From NCBI GenBank assembly GCA_944393665.1, contig CALYAX010000011.1, positions 1 through 58,948 on the forward strand: 58,948 nt of DNA, read 5' to 3'. This DNA is from an uncultured Alphaproteobacteria bacterium (GTDB lineage: Bacteria > Pseudomonadota > Alphaproteobacteria > RF32 > CAG-239). Of the stretch, positions 50,073-58,948 are shown one piece after another; position 1 is the stretch's first letter; each line of letters opens with the position of its first letter. The position numbers and the translations under genes were made by a program. The notes under the pieces were generated by a model. That model worked only from the letters and a program-made list of their open reading frames with translations, was not told the DNA's origin and searched no databases.

Positions 50073-51938
50073 ATGAAACAGAAACGTCATCTGGCCAGAA
50101 TTATCATTGCCGCGGTTTTGCTGGCATCGGGTATGCTTTTGCCCCAGGTTGTTCTTGTTAAGCCGGGATTGGTTTATCTGCCGGATATTTTGCTGGCATC
50201 GGCCTATCTTCTGGCCGGGTATGACGTGATTGCAAAGGCCTGGCGCAATTTGCGGCGAGGCCGGGCTCTTGACGAGAATTTTCTGATGACGATTGCCACG
50301 TTCGGCGCGGCAATTCTCCGCCAGTATTCGGAAGCAGCCGGAGTGATGCTGTTTTATCAAATCGGAGAATTTTTCCAGTCTTATGCTGTGAATAAATCGC
50401 GGCGTTCGGTAGCGGCGCTGATGGATATACGCCCTGATTATGCCAATTTGCTGAAAGACGGTGAGTTGGCGAGGGTGCCTCCGGAACAGGTTAAACCTGG
50501 TGAGGTTATTGTCATAAAGCCGGGAGAACGGGTGCCTTTGGACGGTGTGGTGCTGACAGGAACATCTTTAGTGGATACGGCGGCGATAACCGGAGAGGCC
50601 CTGCCGCGGGAAACAGAGCCGGGGGCTGAACTGATCAGCGGCTGTATAAATCTGAGCGGGGTCCTGGAGGTAAAAGTCAGCCGCGCGTACGGCCAGTCAA
50701 CGGTGGCAAAAATTCTGGATCTGGTGGAAAATGCGGGCAGCAAAAAAGCACAGGTTGAGCAGTTTATTACAAAATTCGCCCGTTGGTATACGCCGGCGGT
50801 TGTGGTTTTGGCAGCTATGATTGCGGTGCTGCCTCCCTTGCTGGTGAGCGGTGCTTTATGGAGCGACTGGACTTACCGGGCACTGACTTTTTTGGTTATT
50901 TCCTGTCCCTGTGCGCTGGTTATTTCAGTGCCGCTGAGCTTTTTTGGCGGAATCGGCGCGGCCTCAAGCCAGGGGATATTGGTAAAAGGCAGCAATTATC
51001 TGCAGGCTTTGGCCGAGACAGAAATAGTGGTTTTTGACAAGACCGGCACGTTGACAAAAGGCAATTTTGAGGTTGCGGAAATTTACAGTCCGGAGCTGCC
51101 GCCGGAACAGGTTTTGGAATTGGCAGCCTGTGCGGGGGCTTTTTCATCTCATCCGGTGTCCCAGTCAATCCGCCGCTGTTGGGGGAAAGAGCTGCAGGAC
51201 GTTAAGATTTCCGATTATGAAGAATTGGCGGCACGGGGGGTGCGGGCCGCGATTGACGGGCAGATTGTCGCAGTCGGCAATGCCCGGCTGATGAAAGAAA
51301 TGGCGGTTGAAGTTCCGGCGGTGCCGGCCGCGGGGACGGTTGTTTATGTCTGTGCCGGAGGGAAGTTTGCCGGCTGGATAAAAATTGCCGATGAGATAAA
51401 GGCTGATGCGGCCCAAGCTGTCAGCGGGCTCAAACGGCTGGGAATTAAACAGACGGTCATGCTGACCGGGGATAATGCGGCCGCGGGGACAGCCGTGGCT
51501 TCACAACTTGGCCTGGACAAGGTTTATACCGATCTGCTGCCGGCACAGAAAGTCGAACTGGTGGAAAACCTGCTGGGGCAGCTTGGCAAAAACGGCAGGC
51601 TGGTCTTTGCCGGAGACGGTATTAACGATGCGCCGGTTCTGGCCCGGGCCGATGTGGGGATTGCCATGGGAGGAATCGGATCCGATGCGGCAGTGGAAGC
51701 CGCCGATGTGGTGATTATGACTGATGAGCCGTCCAAAATTGCCGCAGCGATTAAAATTTCGCAAGAAACGCTGAAAATTGTCAAACAGAACATTGTTTTT
51801 GCCATCGGGGTCAAGCTGGCGGTGCTGGCGCTGGGAGCTTTCGGGCTGGCAACAATGTGGGAAGCGGTGTTTGCCGATGTCGGGGTATCGGCCATTGCCA
51901 TTTTGAATGCTGTCCGGGCGTTGCGGATTAAGGGTTAG
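50073..51938 (+). CDS. zntA: Zn2+/Cd2+/Pb2+-exporting P1B-2 ATPase (ZntA/CadA-like)
   Basis: 621 residues. Membrane metal site CPC in LVISCPCALVISVPLS, actuator ITGEALPRETEPG, phosphorylation DKTGTLTKG, the SSHPVSQSI motif, nucleotide-hinge GDGINDAPVLARADVGIAMG, and in the last helices GVKLAVLALGAFG with FADVGVSA, the Lys/Asp pair of Zn/Cd/Pb exporters. Shorter than E. coli ZntA because the HMA domain is a separate gene. It pumps divalent soft metals out of the cytoplasm. The 3' end overlaps the convergent arsR-type gene by 11 bases. Confidence 0.93.
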   Translation: MKQKRHLARIIIAAVLLASGMLLPQVVLVKPGLVYLPDILLASAYLLAGYDVIAKAWRNLRRGRALDENFLMTIATFGAAILRQYSEAAGVMLFYQIGEFFQSYAVNKSRRSVAALMDIRPDYANLLKDGELARVPPEQVKPGEVIVIKPGERVPLDGVVLTGTSLVDTAAITGEALPRETEPGAELISGCINLSGVLEVKVSRAYGQSTVAKILDLVENAGSKKAQVEQFITKFARWYTPAVVVLAAMIAVLPPLLVSGALWSDWTYRALTFLVISCPCALVISVPLSFFGGIGAASSQGILVKGSNYLQALAETEIVVFDKTGTLTKGNFEVAEIYSPELPPEQVLELAACAGAFSSHPVSQSIRRCWGKELQDVKISDYEELAARGVRAAIDGQIVAVGNARLMKEMAVEVPAVPAAGTVVYVCAGGKFAGWIKIADEIKADAAQAVSGLKRLGIKQTVMLTGDNAAAGTAVASQLGLDKVYTDLLPAQKVELVENLLGQLGKNGRLVFAGDGINDAPVLARADVGIAMGGIGSDAAVEAADVVIMTDEPSKIAAAIKISQETLKIVKQNIVFAIGVKLAVLALGAFGLATMWEAVFADVGVSAIAILNAVRALRIKG

Positions 51939-52305
51939 AGCCCGGGCAGGTCATTTCAAAAACATCGTCAATCATGGTATGGAGCAGCCGGGCGGCGGGG
52001 GTTTCGGCAAGTTTGTAGTATATTTCTTTGCCGGAACGGCGGTTGACAATAAATCCGGCCTGGCGCAGGTTGCGGAGATGGTGAGATACTGCCGAGGTAC
52101 TCATATCAACGGCCAAGGCGATGTTGTTGACGCATTCTTCGGTATGGGCGAGAACCCATAAAATGCGCAGGCGGGTGGGGTCGCACAGCTGGGAAAAAAT
52201 GTCAGCCGCTTCACTGCAGGCCGTTTCCGAAGGAAGCAGATGCAGGATTTTTGCCGTTTCGGCATGGTGGCAGTGCATTTCGTGACAGGATTTAATTTCA
52301 GACAT
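51928..52305 (-). CDS. ArsR/SmtB-family metal-sensing repressor
   Basis: 125 residues. A Cys/His-rich N-terminus (SCHEMHCHHAE) precedes the winged helix: QLCDPTRLRILWVLAHTEEC, NNIALAVDMSTSAVSHHLRN and a beta wing (RRSGKEIYYKLAE). The N-terminal thiols/His and the Cys in the alpha-3 region (EECVNN) are like the CadC/CmtR metal sites. ATG 52305 is used; an in-frame ATG at 52371 is possible. It is convergent with the Zn/Cd ATPase, which it probably controls in trans. Confidence 0.9.
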   Translation of the reverse strand: MSEIKSCHEMHCHHAETAKILHLLPSETACSEAADIFSQLCDPTRLRILWVLAHTEECVNNIALAVDMSTSAVSHHLRNLRQAGFIVNRRSGKEIYYKLAETPAARLLHTMIDDVFEMTCPGSNP

Positions 52306-52373
52306 TGCCGTCTTCTTTTCAACAAAACTTAATCTGTTTATTAAGCTAGCCAATTTGCGAAGCTTTGTCAATA

Positions 52374-52404
52374 AGCCGCGGTTTAATGCCGCGGCGGTTT
52401 TTTT
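52374..52404 (+). terminator. Hairpin with T-run upstream of adiC
   Basis: CCGCGG / CCGCGG stem with a 7-base loop and a T7 run, 70 bases before adiC. It may end read-through transcription from zntA across the antisense arsR-type gene. Confidence 0.6.
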
Positions 52405-52473
52405 GAGCGGCTGACTGGAAAACGCTTTTTTGCAGCTTATTTATAGGGCAAATGAAATGTTGCGAGGTTTGAA

Positions 52474-53949
52474 ATGGATAATGAAAGTAATAAAATCGGT
52501 TTGATTCCGGCAACCCTGATGGTGGCCGGCAATATGATGGGGTCGGGCGTGTTTATGCTTCCGGCCAATCTGGCAGCTATTGGCTCAATTGCGGTTATCG
52601 GCTGGCTGATTACCATTGTCGGGGCAATTGCCCTGGCGCTGGTTTTTTCCAAACTGACGCAGGTTTACACCGCGGCCGGCGGCCCTTATGCTTATGCCCG
52701 CAAAGCTTTCGGCGATTATATGGGGTATCAGACCAATTTGGTCTACTGGCTGGCCAATGTGGTGGGAAATGTCGGTCTGGTCGTGGCCGGTCTGGGGTAT
52801 CTGACGCCGTTTTTTCCCTCGTTGAAAGATCCGCTGGTGATGGCGTTGGGACAAATCGGCATAGTCTGGCTGCTGGTTTATGCCAATATTCTGGGACCGA
52901 AAATGGTGGGGCGGATTCAAAGTGTGACCACAACCCTGGCGCTGATACCGATTATCGGCGTGGCGGTGTTTGGCTGGTTTTGGTTTTCCGGCGAGACTTA
53001 TATGCAGGGCTGGAATGTTTCGGGCAGCAACGATTTTACGGCGGTGGGCATGACCCTGAACTTTACTTTGTGGGCATTCATCGGCGTGGAAACGGCTTCG
53101 GTATCCACGGCGGTAGTTAAAAATCCCGCCAAAAATGTGCCGATTGCAACGGTTGTCGGTGTTTTGCTGGCTGCCGCCTGTTATATTTTGAGCTCTTCGG
53201 CCATTATGGGCATTATCCCCAGCAAAGAGCTGATAACTTCGGCAGCGCCGTTTTCCGATGCGGTTACCATTGCTTTGGGGCCGGATGTCGGTAAAATCGT
53301 TGCTTTATGCGCTGCTGCCGGCTGTCTGGGATCGCTCGGCGGCTGGACACTTCTGGTTGGGCAGACGGCGCAGGCTGCCGCCAATGACGGTTTGTTCGGC
53401 AATGTGTTTGCCAAAGTGAATGCCCGGGGTGTTCCGGCAGCAGGCCTGGCGATTGTTGCCGGTTTGATGACTTTGCAGATTTTGGCAACCATGTCACCGA
53501 CGGCGGCTGACCAATTTGGCAAGATTGCCTCGATTGCGGTGATTATGACCTTGTTGCCCTATATCTATTCATCGGTGGCGATAAAAATTCTCGGCCGTGA
53601 CAAGATGGAACGCCACCAGCTGACATTTTACACCATTGTCGGCCTGGTTGCGGCTTTGTACTGCATGGCGGCGATGATCGGTTCCAACGCGCAGCAGACG
53701 CGGTGGGCGCTGATGTTTGTCATTTCAACCATTATCTTCTATGAGATGGCGGTAAACCGCAAGCTGGATATGCAGGAAAAAGATATCCGCCCCGGCGGCT
53801 GCGTGCCCTGCTGGGTTCGGCACCTGACGCTGTTTATGACGATTATTGCCCTGGCGGCGATGTTCTGGGTATCGGTCGGGCGCTATGACGGCAAAGATCT
53901 GCACTCAAGGGGATACTTCCACCAAATACTTCAAGACCTTAACAAATAG
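52474..53949 (+). CDS. adiC: Arginine/agmatine antiporter AdiC
   Basis: 491 residues, 12 membrane helices, APC superfamily. It follows E. coli AdiC closely: GLIPATLMVAGNMMGSGVFM (substrate-binding loop), GGPYAYARKAFGDYMGYQTN, TLWAFIGVETASVSTAVVKN (including the gating Trp) and CLGSLGGWTLLVGQTAQAAA. It has a longer C-terminal tail (about 45 residues) with one Cys pair (CVPC). GAGG precedes the ATG. It takes up arginine in exchange for agmatine and works with adiA, 14 bases downstream. Confidence 0.93.
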   Translation: MDNESNKIGLIPATLMVAGNMMGSGVFMLPANLAAIGSIAVIGWLITIVGAIALALVFSKLTQVYTAAGGPYAYARKAFGDYMGYQTNLVYWLANVVGNVGLVVAGLGYLTPFFPSLKDPLVMALGQIGIVWLLVYANILGPKMVGRIQSVTTTLALIPIIGVAVFGWFWFSGETYMQGWNVSGSNDFTAVGMTLNFTLWAFIGVETASVSTAVVKNPAKNVPIATVVGVLLAAACYILSSSAIMGIIPSKELITSAAPFSDAVTIALGPDVGKIVALCAAAGCLGSLGGWTLLVGQTAQAAANDGLFGNVFAKVNARGVPAAGLAIVAGLMTLQILATMSPTAADQFGKIASIAVIMTLLPYIYSSVAIKILGRDKMERHQLTFYTIVGLVAALYCMAAMIGSNAQQTRWALMFVISTIIFYEMAVNRKLDMQEKDIRPGGCVPCWVRHLTLFMTIIALAAMFWVSVGRYDGKDLHSRGYFHQILQDLNK

Positions 53950-53963
53950 AAAGGGATAATGAT

Positions 53964-56264
53964 ATGGAAATGCAGAAAAACCCTCTGGGGTTTAAGGTAC
54001 TGATGGTTTATGACGGACTGGGCGAGAATAATGCCAGCGCCCGGAGAATCCGTGCTCTGAAGCATGATTTGGAAGCTAAGGAAATCCAGGTTGAGCTTTC
54101 GGAATGCTTTAATGACGCACGGGCAGTGATTGCTTCGGATCCGACAGTCGAGTGCGTTTTGCTTAATCTTGACGATGATCCGGATCACAAATACCGCCAC
54201 ACGCTGGAACTGCTGGAGAATCTGCGTGAGCGCAATCCCGACGTGCCGGTCTTTTTAATGGCCTGCCGCACTCTGGCATCGGAAGTTCCCGCGGATATTT
54301 TGAACAAAGTGAATGATTTTATCTGGATTTTGGAAGATACCGCTGATTTTATTGCCGGGCGGATTACCGCGGCGATCAAGCGTTATCGCAAATATATCCT
54401 GCCGCCGATGTTTAAGGCTTTGGCTAAGTTTGCCAAAGTTCATGAATATTCGTGGCATACGCCGGGACATACCGGGGGGACGGCTTTTTTGAAAGCTCCG
54501 GCGGGACGGGCCTTTTTTAATTTCTTTAAGGAACCGGTTTTCCGTTCCGACCTGTCCATTTCGGTCGGCGAGCTGGGATCGCTGCTGGATCACTCCGGCC
54601 CCATCGGCGAAAGTGAAAAATATATTGCCGAGGTGTTCGGTTCTGACCGCAGTTATACGGTGACCAACGGATCGTCGACTTCTAACCGCGTTATTTTAAT
54701 GGCGAGCGTGACCCGGAACCAGGTTGCTCTGGTCGACCGCAACTGCCACAAGTCAGTGGAACAGGGGCTGACGATGTGCGGCGCAGTTCCGGCTTATTTG
54801 ATTCCGGCGCGCAACCAGTACGGCATTATCGGGCCGATCCCGCCGCAGCGGCTGGCCAAGGAAGCCGTGGACGGGGTTTTGAAAGATAATAAGCTGATTA
54901 AGGAAGGAATTGATCCCCGCCCGGTTCATGCGGTGGTAACCAATTCGACTTATGACGGCTTGTGTTACAATGTTAACCGGGTTAAAGAATTGCTGGGCCA
55001 GAGTGTCGACCGCCTGCATTTTGACGAAGCCTGGTACGGCTATGCCCGTTTTAATCCAATGTATTGCGAGCGGTATGCGATGTGCGGGGATATTAAAAAT
55101 TATAACCGCGATGACCCGACGATTTTTGCGACCCAGTCGACTCACAAACTGCTGGCGGCTTTCTCTCAGGCGTCAATGATTCATATCCGCGAGGGCCGCA
55201 AGCCCATTGACCACAAGCGTTTTAACGAATCATTCATGATGCATGCCTCGACCTCGCCGTTTTATCCGATTATCGCTTCAAACGATATCAGCGCCAAGAT
55301 GATGGACGGAACCCGCGGCAAAGCTCTGACGGAAGATTCTATTTATGAAGCGATTGATTTCCGCCAGACCGTCGCCCGGCTGCATGCCGAGTTTGCCGAC
55401 CAGGACGACTGGTTTTTGAATATCTGGCAGCCGGATTATGTGACCGATGCCAAGAGCGGGCAAAAAGTTCCGTTTTATGAGGCTTCGGCCGAACAGCTGG
55501 CGCACGACCCCTCGGCCTGGTATTTGCGTTCAGGCGATGAGTGGCACGGTTTCGGCGAGATGGAAGACGGTTACTGCATGCTTGATCCCATCAAAGTAAC
55601 GGTAACCACGCCGGGTATGCTGGATAACGGCAACTACGACCAGTGGGGAATTCCGGCGGCGATATTAACCGCTTATCTGGACAACCGCGGCATTGTGGTT
55701 GAGAAAACACAGGATTTCTCAATTCTGTTCCTGTTTTCACTCGGCGTTACCAAAGGCAAATGGGGTACTTTGCTGAATGCGCTGTTTGCTTTCAAGGAAG
55801 ATTATGATAACAATACGCCGCTGAAACGGGTTTTGCCGGCCATTTATAAGGATAATGAAGAACGTTATCAAAACATGGGGTTGCGCGATCTGGCCGATGA
55901 AATGTTTGCCAAAATGGCGGAACTGGGAACAACCAAGGCTTTGAATGCCGGTTTCTCGGTTTTGCCGCAGCCGGATATGACCCCGGTTGAATCTTTTGAA
56001 AATCTGGTCCGCAATAATGTGGAATCGCTCAAGCTTAATGAAATGGCGGGGCGGACGGTGGCGACCGGCGTGGTTCCTTATCCTCCCGGAATTCCGCTGC
56101 TGATGCCGGGTGAAAATGCCGGTGATGCCAACGGGCCGCTGCTGGGTTATTTGAAGTCTTTGGAGGCCTTTGACCGTCATTTTCCGGGCTTTACCCATGA
56201 TATCCACGGGGTGGAACCTGATGCCGACGGCAATTATGAAATTATGTGTATCAAGCAAAACTAA
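53964..56264 (+). CDS. adiA: Acid-inducible arginine decarboxylase AdiA
   Basis: 766 residues, the usual length of this fold-type I PLP enzyme (AdiA 755). Wing domain at residues 1-135 (ILEDTADFIAGRITAAIKRY matches AdiA closely), PLP domain with VVDRNCHK-like LVDRNCHKSVEQGLTMCGA, DRLHFDEAWYGYARFNP and the PLP-binding Lys in ATQSTHKLLAAFSQASMIH, and the C-terminal domain ending HDIHGVEP. It decarboxylates arginine to agmatine, consuming a proton. Together with AdiC it forms the AR3 acid-resistance pair, rare outside Enterobacteria-like gut species. Confidence 0.93.
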   Translation: MEMQKNPLGFKVLMVYDGLGENNASARRIRALKHDLEAKEIQVELSECFNDARAVIASDPTVECVLLNLDDDPDHKYRHTLELLENLRERNPDVPVFLMACRTLASEVPADILNKVNDFIWILEDTADFIAGRITAAIKRYRKYILPPMFKALAKFAKVHEYSWHTPGHTGGTAFLKAPAGRAFFNFFKEPVFRSDLSISVGELGSLLDHSGPIGESEKYIAEVFGSDRSYTVTNGSSTSNRVILMASVTRNQVALVDRNCHKSVEQGLTMCGAVPAYLIPARNQYGIIGPIPPQRLAKEAVDGVLKDNKLIKEGIDPRPVHAVVTNSTYDGLCYNVNRVKELLGQSVDRLHFDEAWYGYARFNPMYCERYAMCGDIKNYNRDDPTIFATQSTHKLLAAFSQASMIHIREGRKPIDHKRFNESFMMHASTSPFYPIIASNDISAKMMDGTRGKALTEDSIYEAIDFRQTVARLHAEFADQDDWFLNIWQPDYVTDAKSGQKVPFYEASAEQLAHDPSAWYLRSGDEWHGFGEMEDGYCMLDPIKVTVTTPGMLDNGNYDQWGIPAAILTAYLDNRGIVVEKTQDFSILFLFSLGVTKGKWGTLLNALFAFKEDYDNNTPLKRVLPAIYKDNEERYQNMGLRDLADEMFAKMAELGTTKALNAGFSVLPQPDMTPVESFENLVRNNVESLKLNEMAGRTVATGVVPYPPGIPLLMPGENAGDANGPLLGYLKSLEAFDRHFPGFTHDIHGVEPDADGNYEIMCIKQN

Positions 56265-56270
56265 AGTTTT

Positions 56271-56297
56271 CAGCCCCCGGCAACGGGGGCTGTTTTA
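56271..56297 (+). terminator. Terminator after adiA
   Basis: AGCCCCCG / CGGGGGCT stem with a GCAA tetraloop, followed by GTTTT. Confidence 0.85.
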
Positions 56298-56340
56298 ATA
56301 GGGGTAAAAGTTTGGCAATATGGCCCCGGCAGGGCAGATA

Positions 56341-58713
56341 TTATGATTTAGCTTCATTTTCCAAGTGAACCGTGCGCTGGGGATAAGGGATATCGATTTT
56401 CAGCTCGCGGAAACGGCTGATAATTTTTTCACGCAGGTTGTCACCGATGGCGCCGCGTTTGAATACATTGGAGGTGAAGCAGTTGAGCTGGAACTCGATG
56501 CTGCTGTCGGCAAGGTTGCTGATATTGACTGACGGCTCGGGACTGTCCAGGACATCGGCATTGGCCACGGCCAGCTCCAGCAGCGTCTGTTTAACCTGGT
56601 CGACATCGCTGTCATAACCAACGCCGACTTTGATAACCACGCGTCCCAGCCGTCCGGAATAGGTATAATTGGTCAGGCTTTTGGATAAGATGTCGGAATT
56701 GGGTATGATGATGGTTGATTTATCAAAAGTTTCGAGTTCGGTAGAGCGCATATTGATTTGTTTGACAATCCCCTCCTGGCCGTTAATAATAACCCAGTCG
56801 CCGATTTTTATGGGGCGCTCCCATAAAATTGTCATACCGGCAGCCAGGTTGCTCACCATATTTTGCAGGCCAAGACCAACCCCGAAAGAGAGCGCACCCG
56901 CAATAATAGCAATGCTGCTCAGGCTGCCGCCCATGACGGCAATGGCCAAAATGCCTGAAATAATGAATCCCAAAAAGCTGATTGATGAAACCACCGAATT
57001 ACGCAAGCCGTCACTCATTTCAATTTTGCTCAAATTACCGTTGATAAAACTGTTTTTGAGCATTTTGAACAGAGACAGCAAGACGAAGAAGCTGACAATC
57101 CCCAGCAGAATGGAGGTTATGGAAATATGAACGCCGCCGATATTAAACCCGACAAGAAAACTTTTAACGCGGGCAAGCAGCAGGTCGACCGAAACGCCCC
57201 AGACAGCGAGCAGCGTCAAGGCGCCGAAAATCCACATCACCGGGGTCAAAAGCAGTCCGAACCAGAATTCGGTTTTAACCAAAGTGCGGCGGTTAATCCG
57301 GAAAGTGCGGACCCAGAAGCGAAACAGCAGAATACGATGAAAAATGCCGCGGATCAGTTTGTCAGCAATATAAAAAATGCCGATGGCCACCGCGGAGATT
57401 ATTGAGCGGTTGATAACGTATTCCGATAAGCGGATATAGCCGAATAAGGATATCAAAAAGGCAATGACCATGGCAAAGCTGATAAACAGGCTGATTTTAG
57501 ATGTAGTGGTGAGCTCGGCCACCGGGGTGTCGGCGGTGATTTCGTCGTCGGTAAGGGTTTTATTGTCATACAGTGCTTTGCGGGCAACCAAAACCACACA
57601 AAAAGCTTTGACGGCGTTGGCAAAAATTTTAAGCGCGTAAATAATGGAGCTGTCGTAGTTCATCTGATTGGCCAAGTCCTGGAAAAACGACACAATGCAG
57701 ATGGCGGCTGCCGAGAAAATCAGTGCCGAACTGGTGGCTTTGGCGCGCTCGTCACTAACTTCGATAATCCGCCATTTGCCGTTAAAAGGCGTAAAAGTAA
57801 CTTTGACAACGGCTTTGGCCAGATAATAATAGAGCAGGTAAAGAGCAATGGTGCGCAGCAGCAGGCCAAAAGAATCTTTGTTTATAAGCTCGTTGTTTTT
57901 CAGCCAAAAGAGAAATGCGCCGATGATGGCGGCCGGAATCACGCCGCGGGCAATAAACATCCAAATTCCGGCACGGACTTTTTGAGAATAATCGGGCCGT
58001 TCCACCGAGGCCTGATAACCAAAACGGCGTTTAATGTAACGGCGGAGAAAATAAGCGGCAATCAGGGCGGCAAGCATTCCGGTTATTACTGCCAGAATAT
58101 TGTTATTCACGGTTGCCTGGCGGCCGGGGTTAAGGTTTTGATACCAGCTCAGCGGGGATTTAAACAGTTCAAATACAAATCCGGCAAAGCTGGTCAGAGA
58201 CTCCCAAAATTCCTGCGGGTGAATGATTGAGCTTTGTTTAACCAGAATATTGTCCAGCAGCTGGCGGTTGCGTATTTTGAGAATCAGGCTGTTAATTTCG
58301 TCAATTTTGGTAGTCAGCAGGTCAATTTGAGCAATCTGGGCTTTGTCGTTGTCTGCCTGAACGGTAAACTCTTTTCGCTGTTTGGCAATGGCAGCCGGTT
58401 CGGTGGCGTCTTTTTCAGGCGCGGGGCCGAGAGCATTGATTTTTTTTTGCACAGAATCAAGTTCGGCAGTAAAACCCTGCCGGGCCTGGGTGAGGGCATT
58501 CTGGATTTGGGTCAGGTTTTGAACCAGGTCGGACGTTTGGTCTTTGGTCACTTTGCCGGAATTGAGTTTGGCCGTCATAGTGTCAAGCTGTTTGTTGGTC
58601 TGGGTCAGGCTGAGCGGAGCGGCGGGGTTGAGTCCCGTCACTGCCGGGGTTTGGGCTGCGGCCGCAGAAAACTGGAGCAGAAAGACAAGCAGAAACAAAG
58701 CAAATTTTGGCAT
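56341..58713 (-). CDS. Large MscS-family mechanosensitive channel
   Basis: 790 residues. Signal peptide (residues 1-21, ending SAAAAQ), a periplasmic helical domain with coiled-coil stretches (about 30-170), about 10 membrane helices, then the MscS core: pore helix SLSSIAIIAGALSFGVGLGL, QNMVSNLAAGMTILWERPIK, beta domain IGDWVIINGQEGIVKQINMR with STIIIPNSDILS, and an alpha/beta end. The layout is that of MscK/YbdG-like or DUF3772 family channels, which release solutes on hypo-osmotic shock. GAGG precedes ATG 58713. Osmotic function fits with opgGH in the same window. Confidence 0.88.
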   Translation of the reverse strand: MPKFALFLLVFLLQFSAAAAQTPAVTGLNPAAPLSLTQTNKQLDTMTAKLNSGKVTKDQTSDLVQNLTQIQNALTQARQGFTAELDSVQKKINALGPAPEKDATEPAAIAKQRKEFTVQADNDKAQIAQIDLLTTKIDEINSLILKIRNRQLLDNILVKQSSIIHPQEFWESLTSFAGFVFELFKSPLSWYQNLNPGRQATVNNNILAVITGMLAALIAAYFLRRYIKRRFGYQASVERPDYSQKVRAGIWMFIARGVIPAAIIGAFLFWLKNNELINKDSFGLLLRTIALYLLYYYLAKAVVKVTFTPFNGKWRIIEVSDERAKATSSALIFSAAAICIVSFFQDLANQMNYDSSIIYALKIFANAVKAFCVVLVARKALYDNKTLTDDEITADTPVAELTTTSKISLFISFAMVIAFLISLFGYIRLSEYVINRSIISAVAIGIFYIADKLIRGIFHRILLFRFWVRTFRINRRTLVKTEFWFGLLLTPVMWIFGALTLLAVWGVSVDLLLARVKSFLVGFNIGGVHISITSILLGIVSFFVLLSLFKMLKNSFINGNLSKIEMSDGLRNSVVSSISFLGFIISGILAIAVMGGSLSSIAIIAGALSFGVGLGLQNMVSNLAAGMTILWERPIKIGDWVIINGQEGIVKQINMRSTELETFDKSTIIIPNSDILSKSLTNYTYSGRLGRVVIKVGVGYDSDVDQVKQTLLELAVANADVLDSPEPSVNISNLADSSIEFQLNCFTSNVFKRGAIGDNLREKIISRFRELKIDIPYPQRTVHLENEAKS

Positions 58714-58811
58714 AATACATCCTCATATTAATTTCTTTGAATATGGGGACGGAAAAGAATTTATCAAGAGGGAGATTATTCTCCCCGTCACTAAGAGAAT
58801 GTTTATAAAAG

Positions 58812-58836
58812 AAAGCCCCGCGCGATGCGGGGCTTA
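58812..58836 (-). terminator. Terminator after the outer-membrane protein gene
   Basis: AAGCCCCGC / GCGGGGCTT with a 5-base loop, followed on the minus strand by TTCTTTT. It lies 17 bases past the stop at 58853. Confidence 0.85.
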
Positions 58837-58852
58837 AAATTTGTGGAGAGCA

Positions 58853-58948
58853 TCAGAAGCTCAGATTGAGACCGGCGGCGAGGGAAGTCTGCCGGTAATC
58901 ATTGTTGAAGGTGTAAGCGGCATTGCAATAGAGGTCGAGGTTTTCGCG
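58853..58948 (-). CDS. Outer-membrane beta-barrel protein, C-terminal fragment
   Basis: Only the last 31 residues are visible; the start lies beyond the window. They read as two amphipathic strands (ENLDLYCNAAYTFNN, TSLAAGLNLSF) ending in Phe, the BAM recognition signature of outer-membrane barrels. Could be a porin, OmpA-like or autotransporter barrel. Confidence 0.6.
   Translation of the reverse strand, partial: RENLDLYCNAAYTFNNDYRQTSLAAGLNLSF

Overview
This window looks like a chromosomal segment of an alphaproteobacterium that lives, at least in part, without oxygen. Four features point to Alphaproteobacteria. A CcrM-type GANTC methyltransferase with its C-terminal domain is at 22859-23950. 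A GTTC-N7-GTTC LexA box lies ahead of umuDC (20290-20304). A sigma-54 promoter drives flgBC-fliE (28609-28624). A Ppx/GppA pair is coupled to rlmE. AdhE, a flavin reductase-rubredoxin fusion, and AdiC/AdiA with an HdeD-like protein suggest a fermentative, acid-exposed, probably gut-associated lifestyle. I would guess one of the uncultured gut Rhodospirillales-like lineages, but that is inference. No phage, transposase or CRISPR array was seen.

Layout. 1-3.5 kb: the end of a secreted Cys-rich repeat protein, a cold-shock protein, two tiny membrane ORFs, initiator tRNA-Met, an EEP-family hydrolase, a zeta-toxin-like P-loop kinase and tRNA-Pro. 3.6-8.8 kb: a complete cecR-ybhG-ybhF-ybhS-ybhR efflux operon. 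9.0-12.3 kb: a three-gene surface-glycan cassette (GT-D transferase, SDR epimerase, GT2-acetyltransferase fusion). 12.3-22.0 kb: housekeeping and stress genes (Pif1-WYL helicase, slyX, rubredoxin fusion, K+ channel, phosphatase, NhaP2-like antiporter, peroxiredoxin, umuDC, LD-carboxypeptidase, rnhB). 22.1-28.5 kb: an unknown gene, ccrM, two ppx/gppA genes, rlmE, an rsmB-like gene and an FlhB C-domain homologue. 28.6-34.5 kb: flgB-flgC-fliE, then opgG-unknown-opgH (osmoregulated periplasmic glucan) and mutT. 34.6-41.5 kb: a His-heptad lipoprotein, a charged secreted protein, adhE, tRNA-Gln, a second zeta-like kinase, a 713-bp tandem duplication carrying two membrane-protein genes, and a small lipoprotein. 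41.5-46.7 kb: a Mla-type lipid transport operon apparently co-transcribed with a LysR regulator and next to a YrbG-like exchanger. 46.7-52.4 kb: metal homeostasis (CsoR plus a 39-aa metallothionein-like peptide behind two G/C-tract operators; HMA chaperone, P1B-2 ATPase and ArsR repressor) and an HdeD-like protein. 52.4-58.9 kb: adiC-adiA acid resistance, a large MscS-family channel and the C-terminal end of an outer-membrane beta-barrel.

Items most worth a second look: a UmuD that appears naturally pre-cleaved and has lost both catalytic residues yet keeps an SOS box; the metallothionein-CsoR unit; the two zeta-like kinases without antitoxins, each beside a tRNA gene; the Cys-rich 32-residue repeat protein; the lipoprotein with in-register histidines every seventh residue; the recent tandem duplication; and several domain fusions (Pif1-WYL, GT2-acetyltransferase, STAS-MlaE, flavin reductase-rubredoxin).
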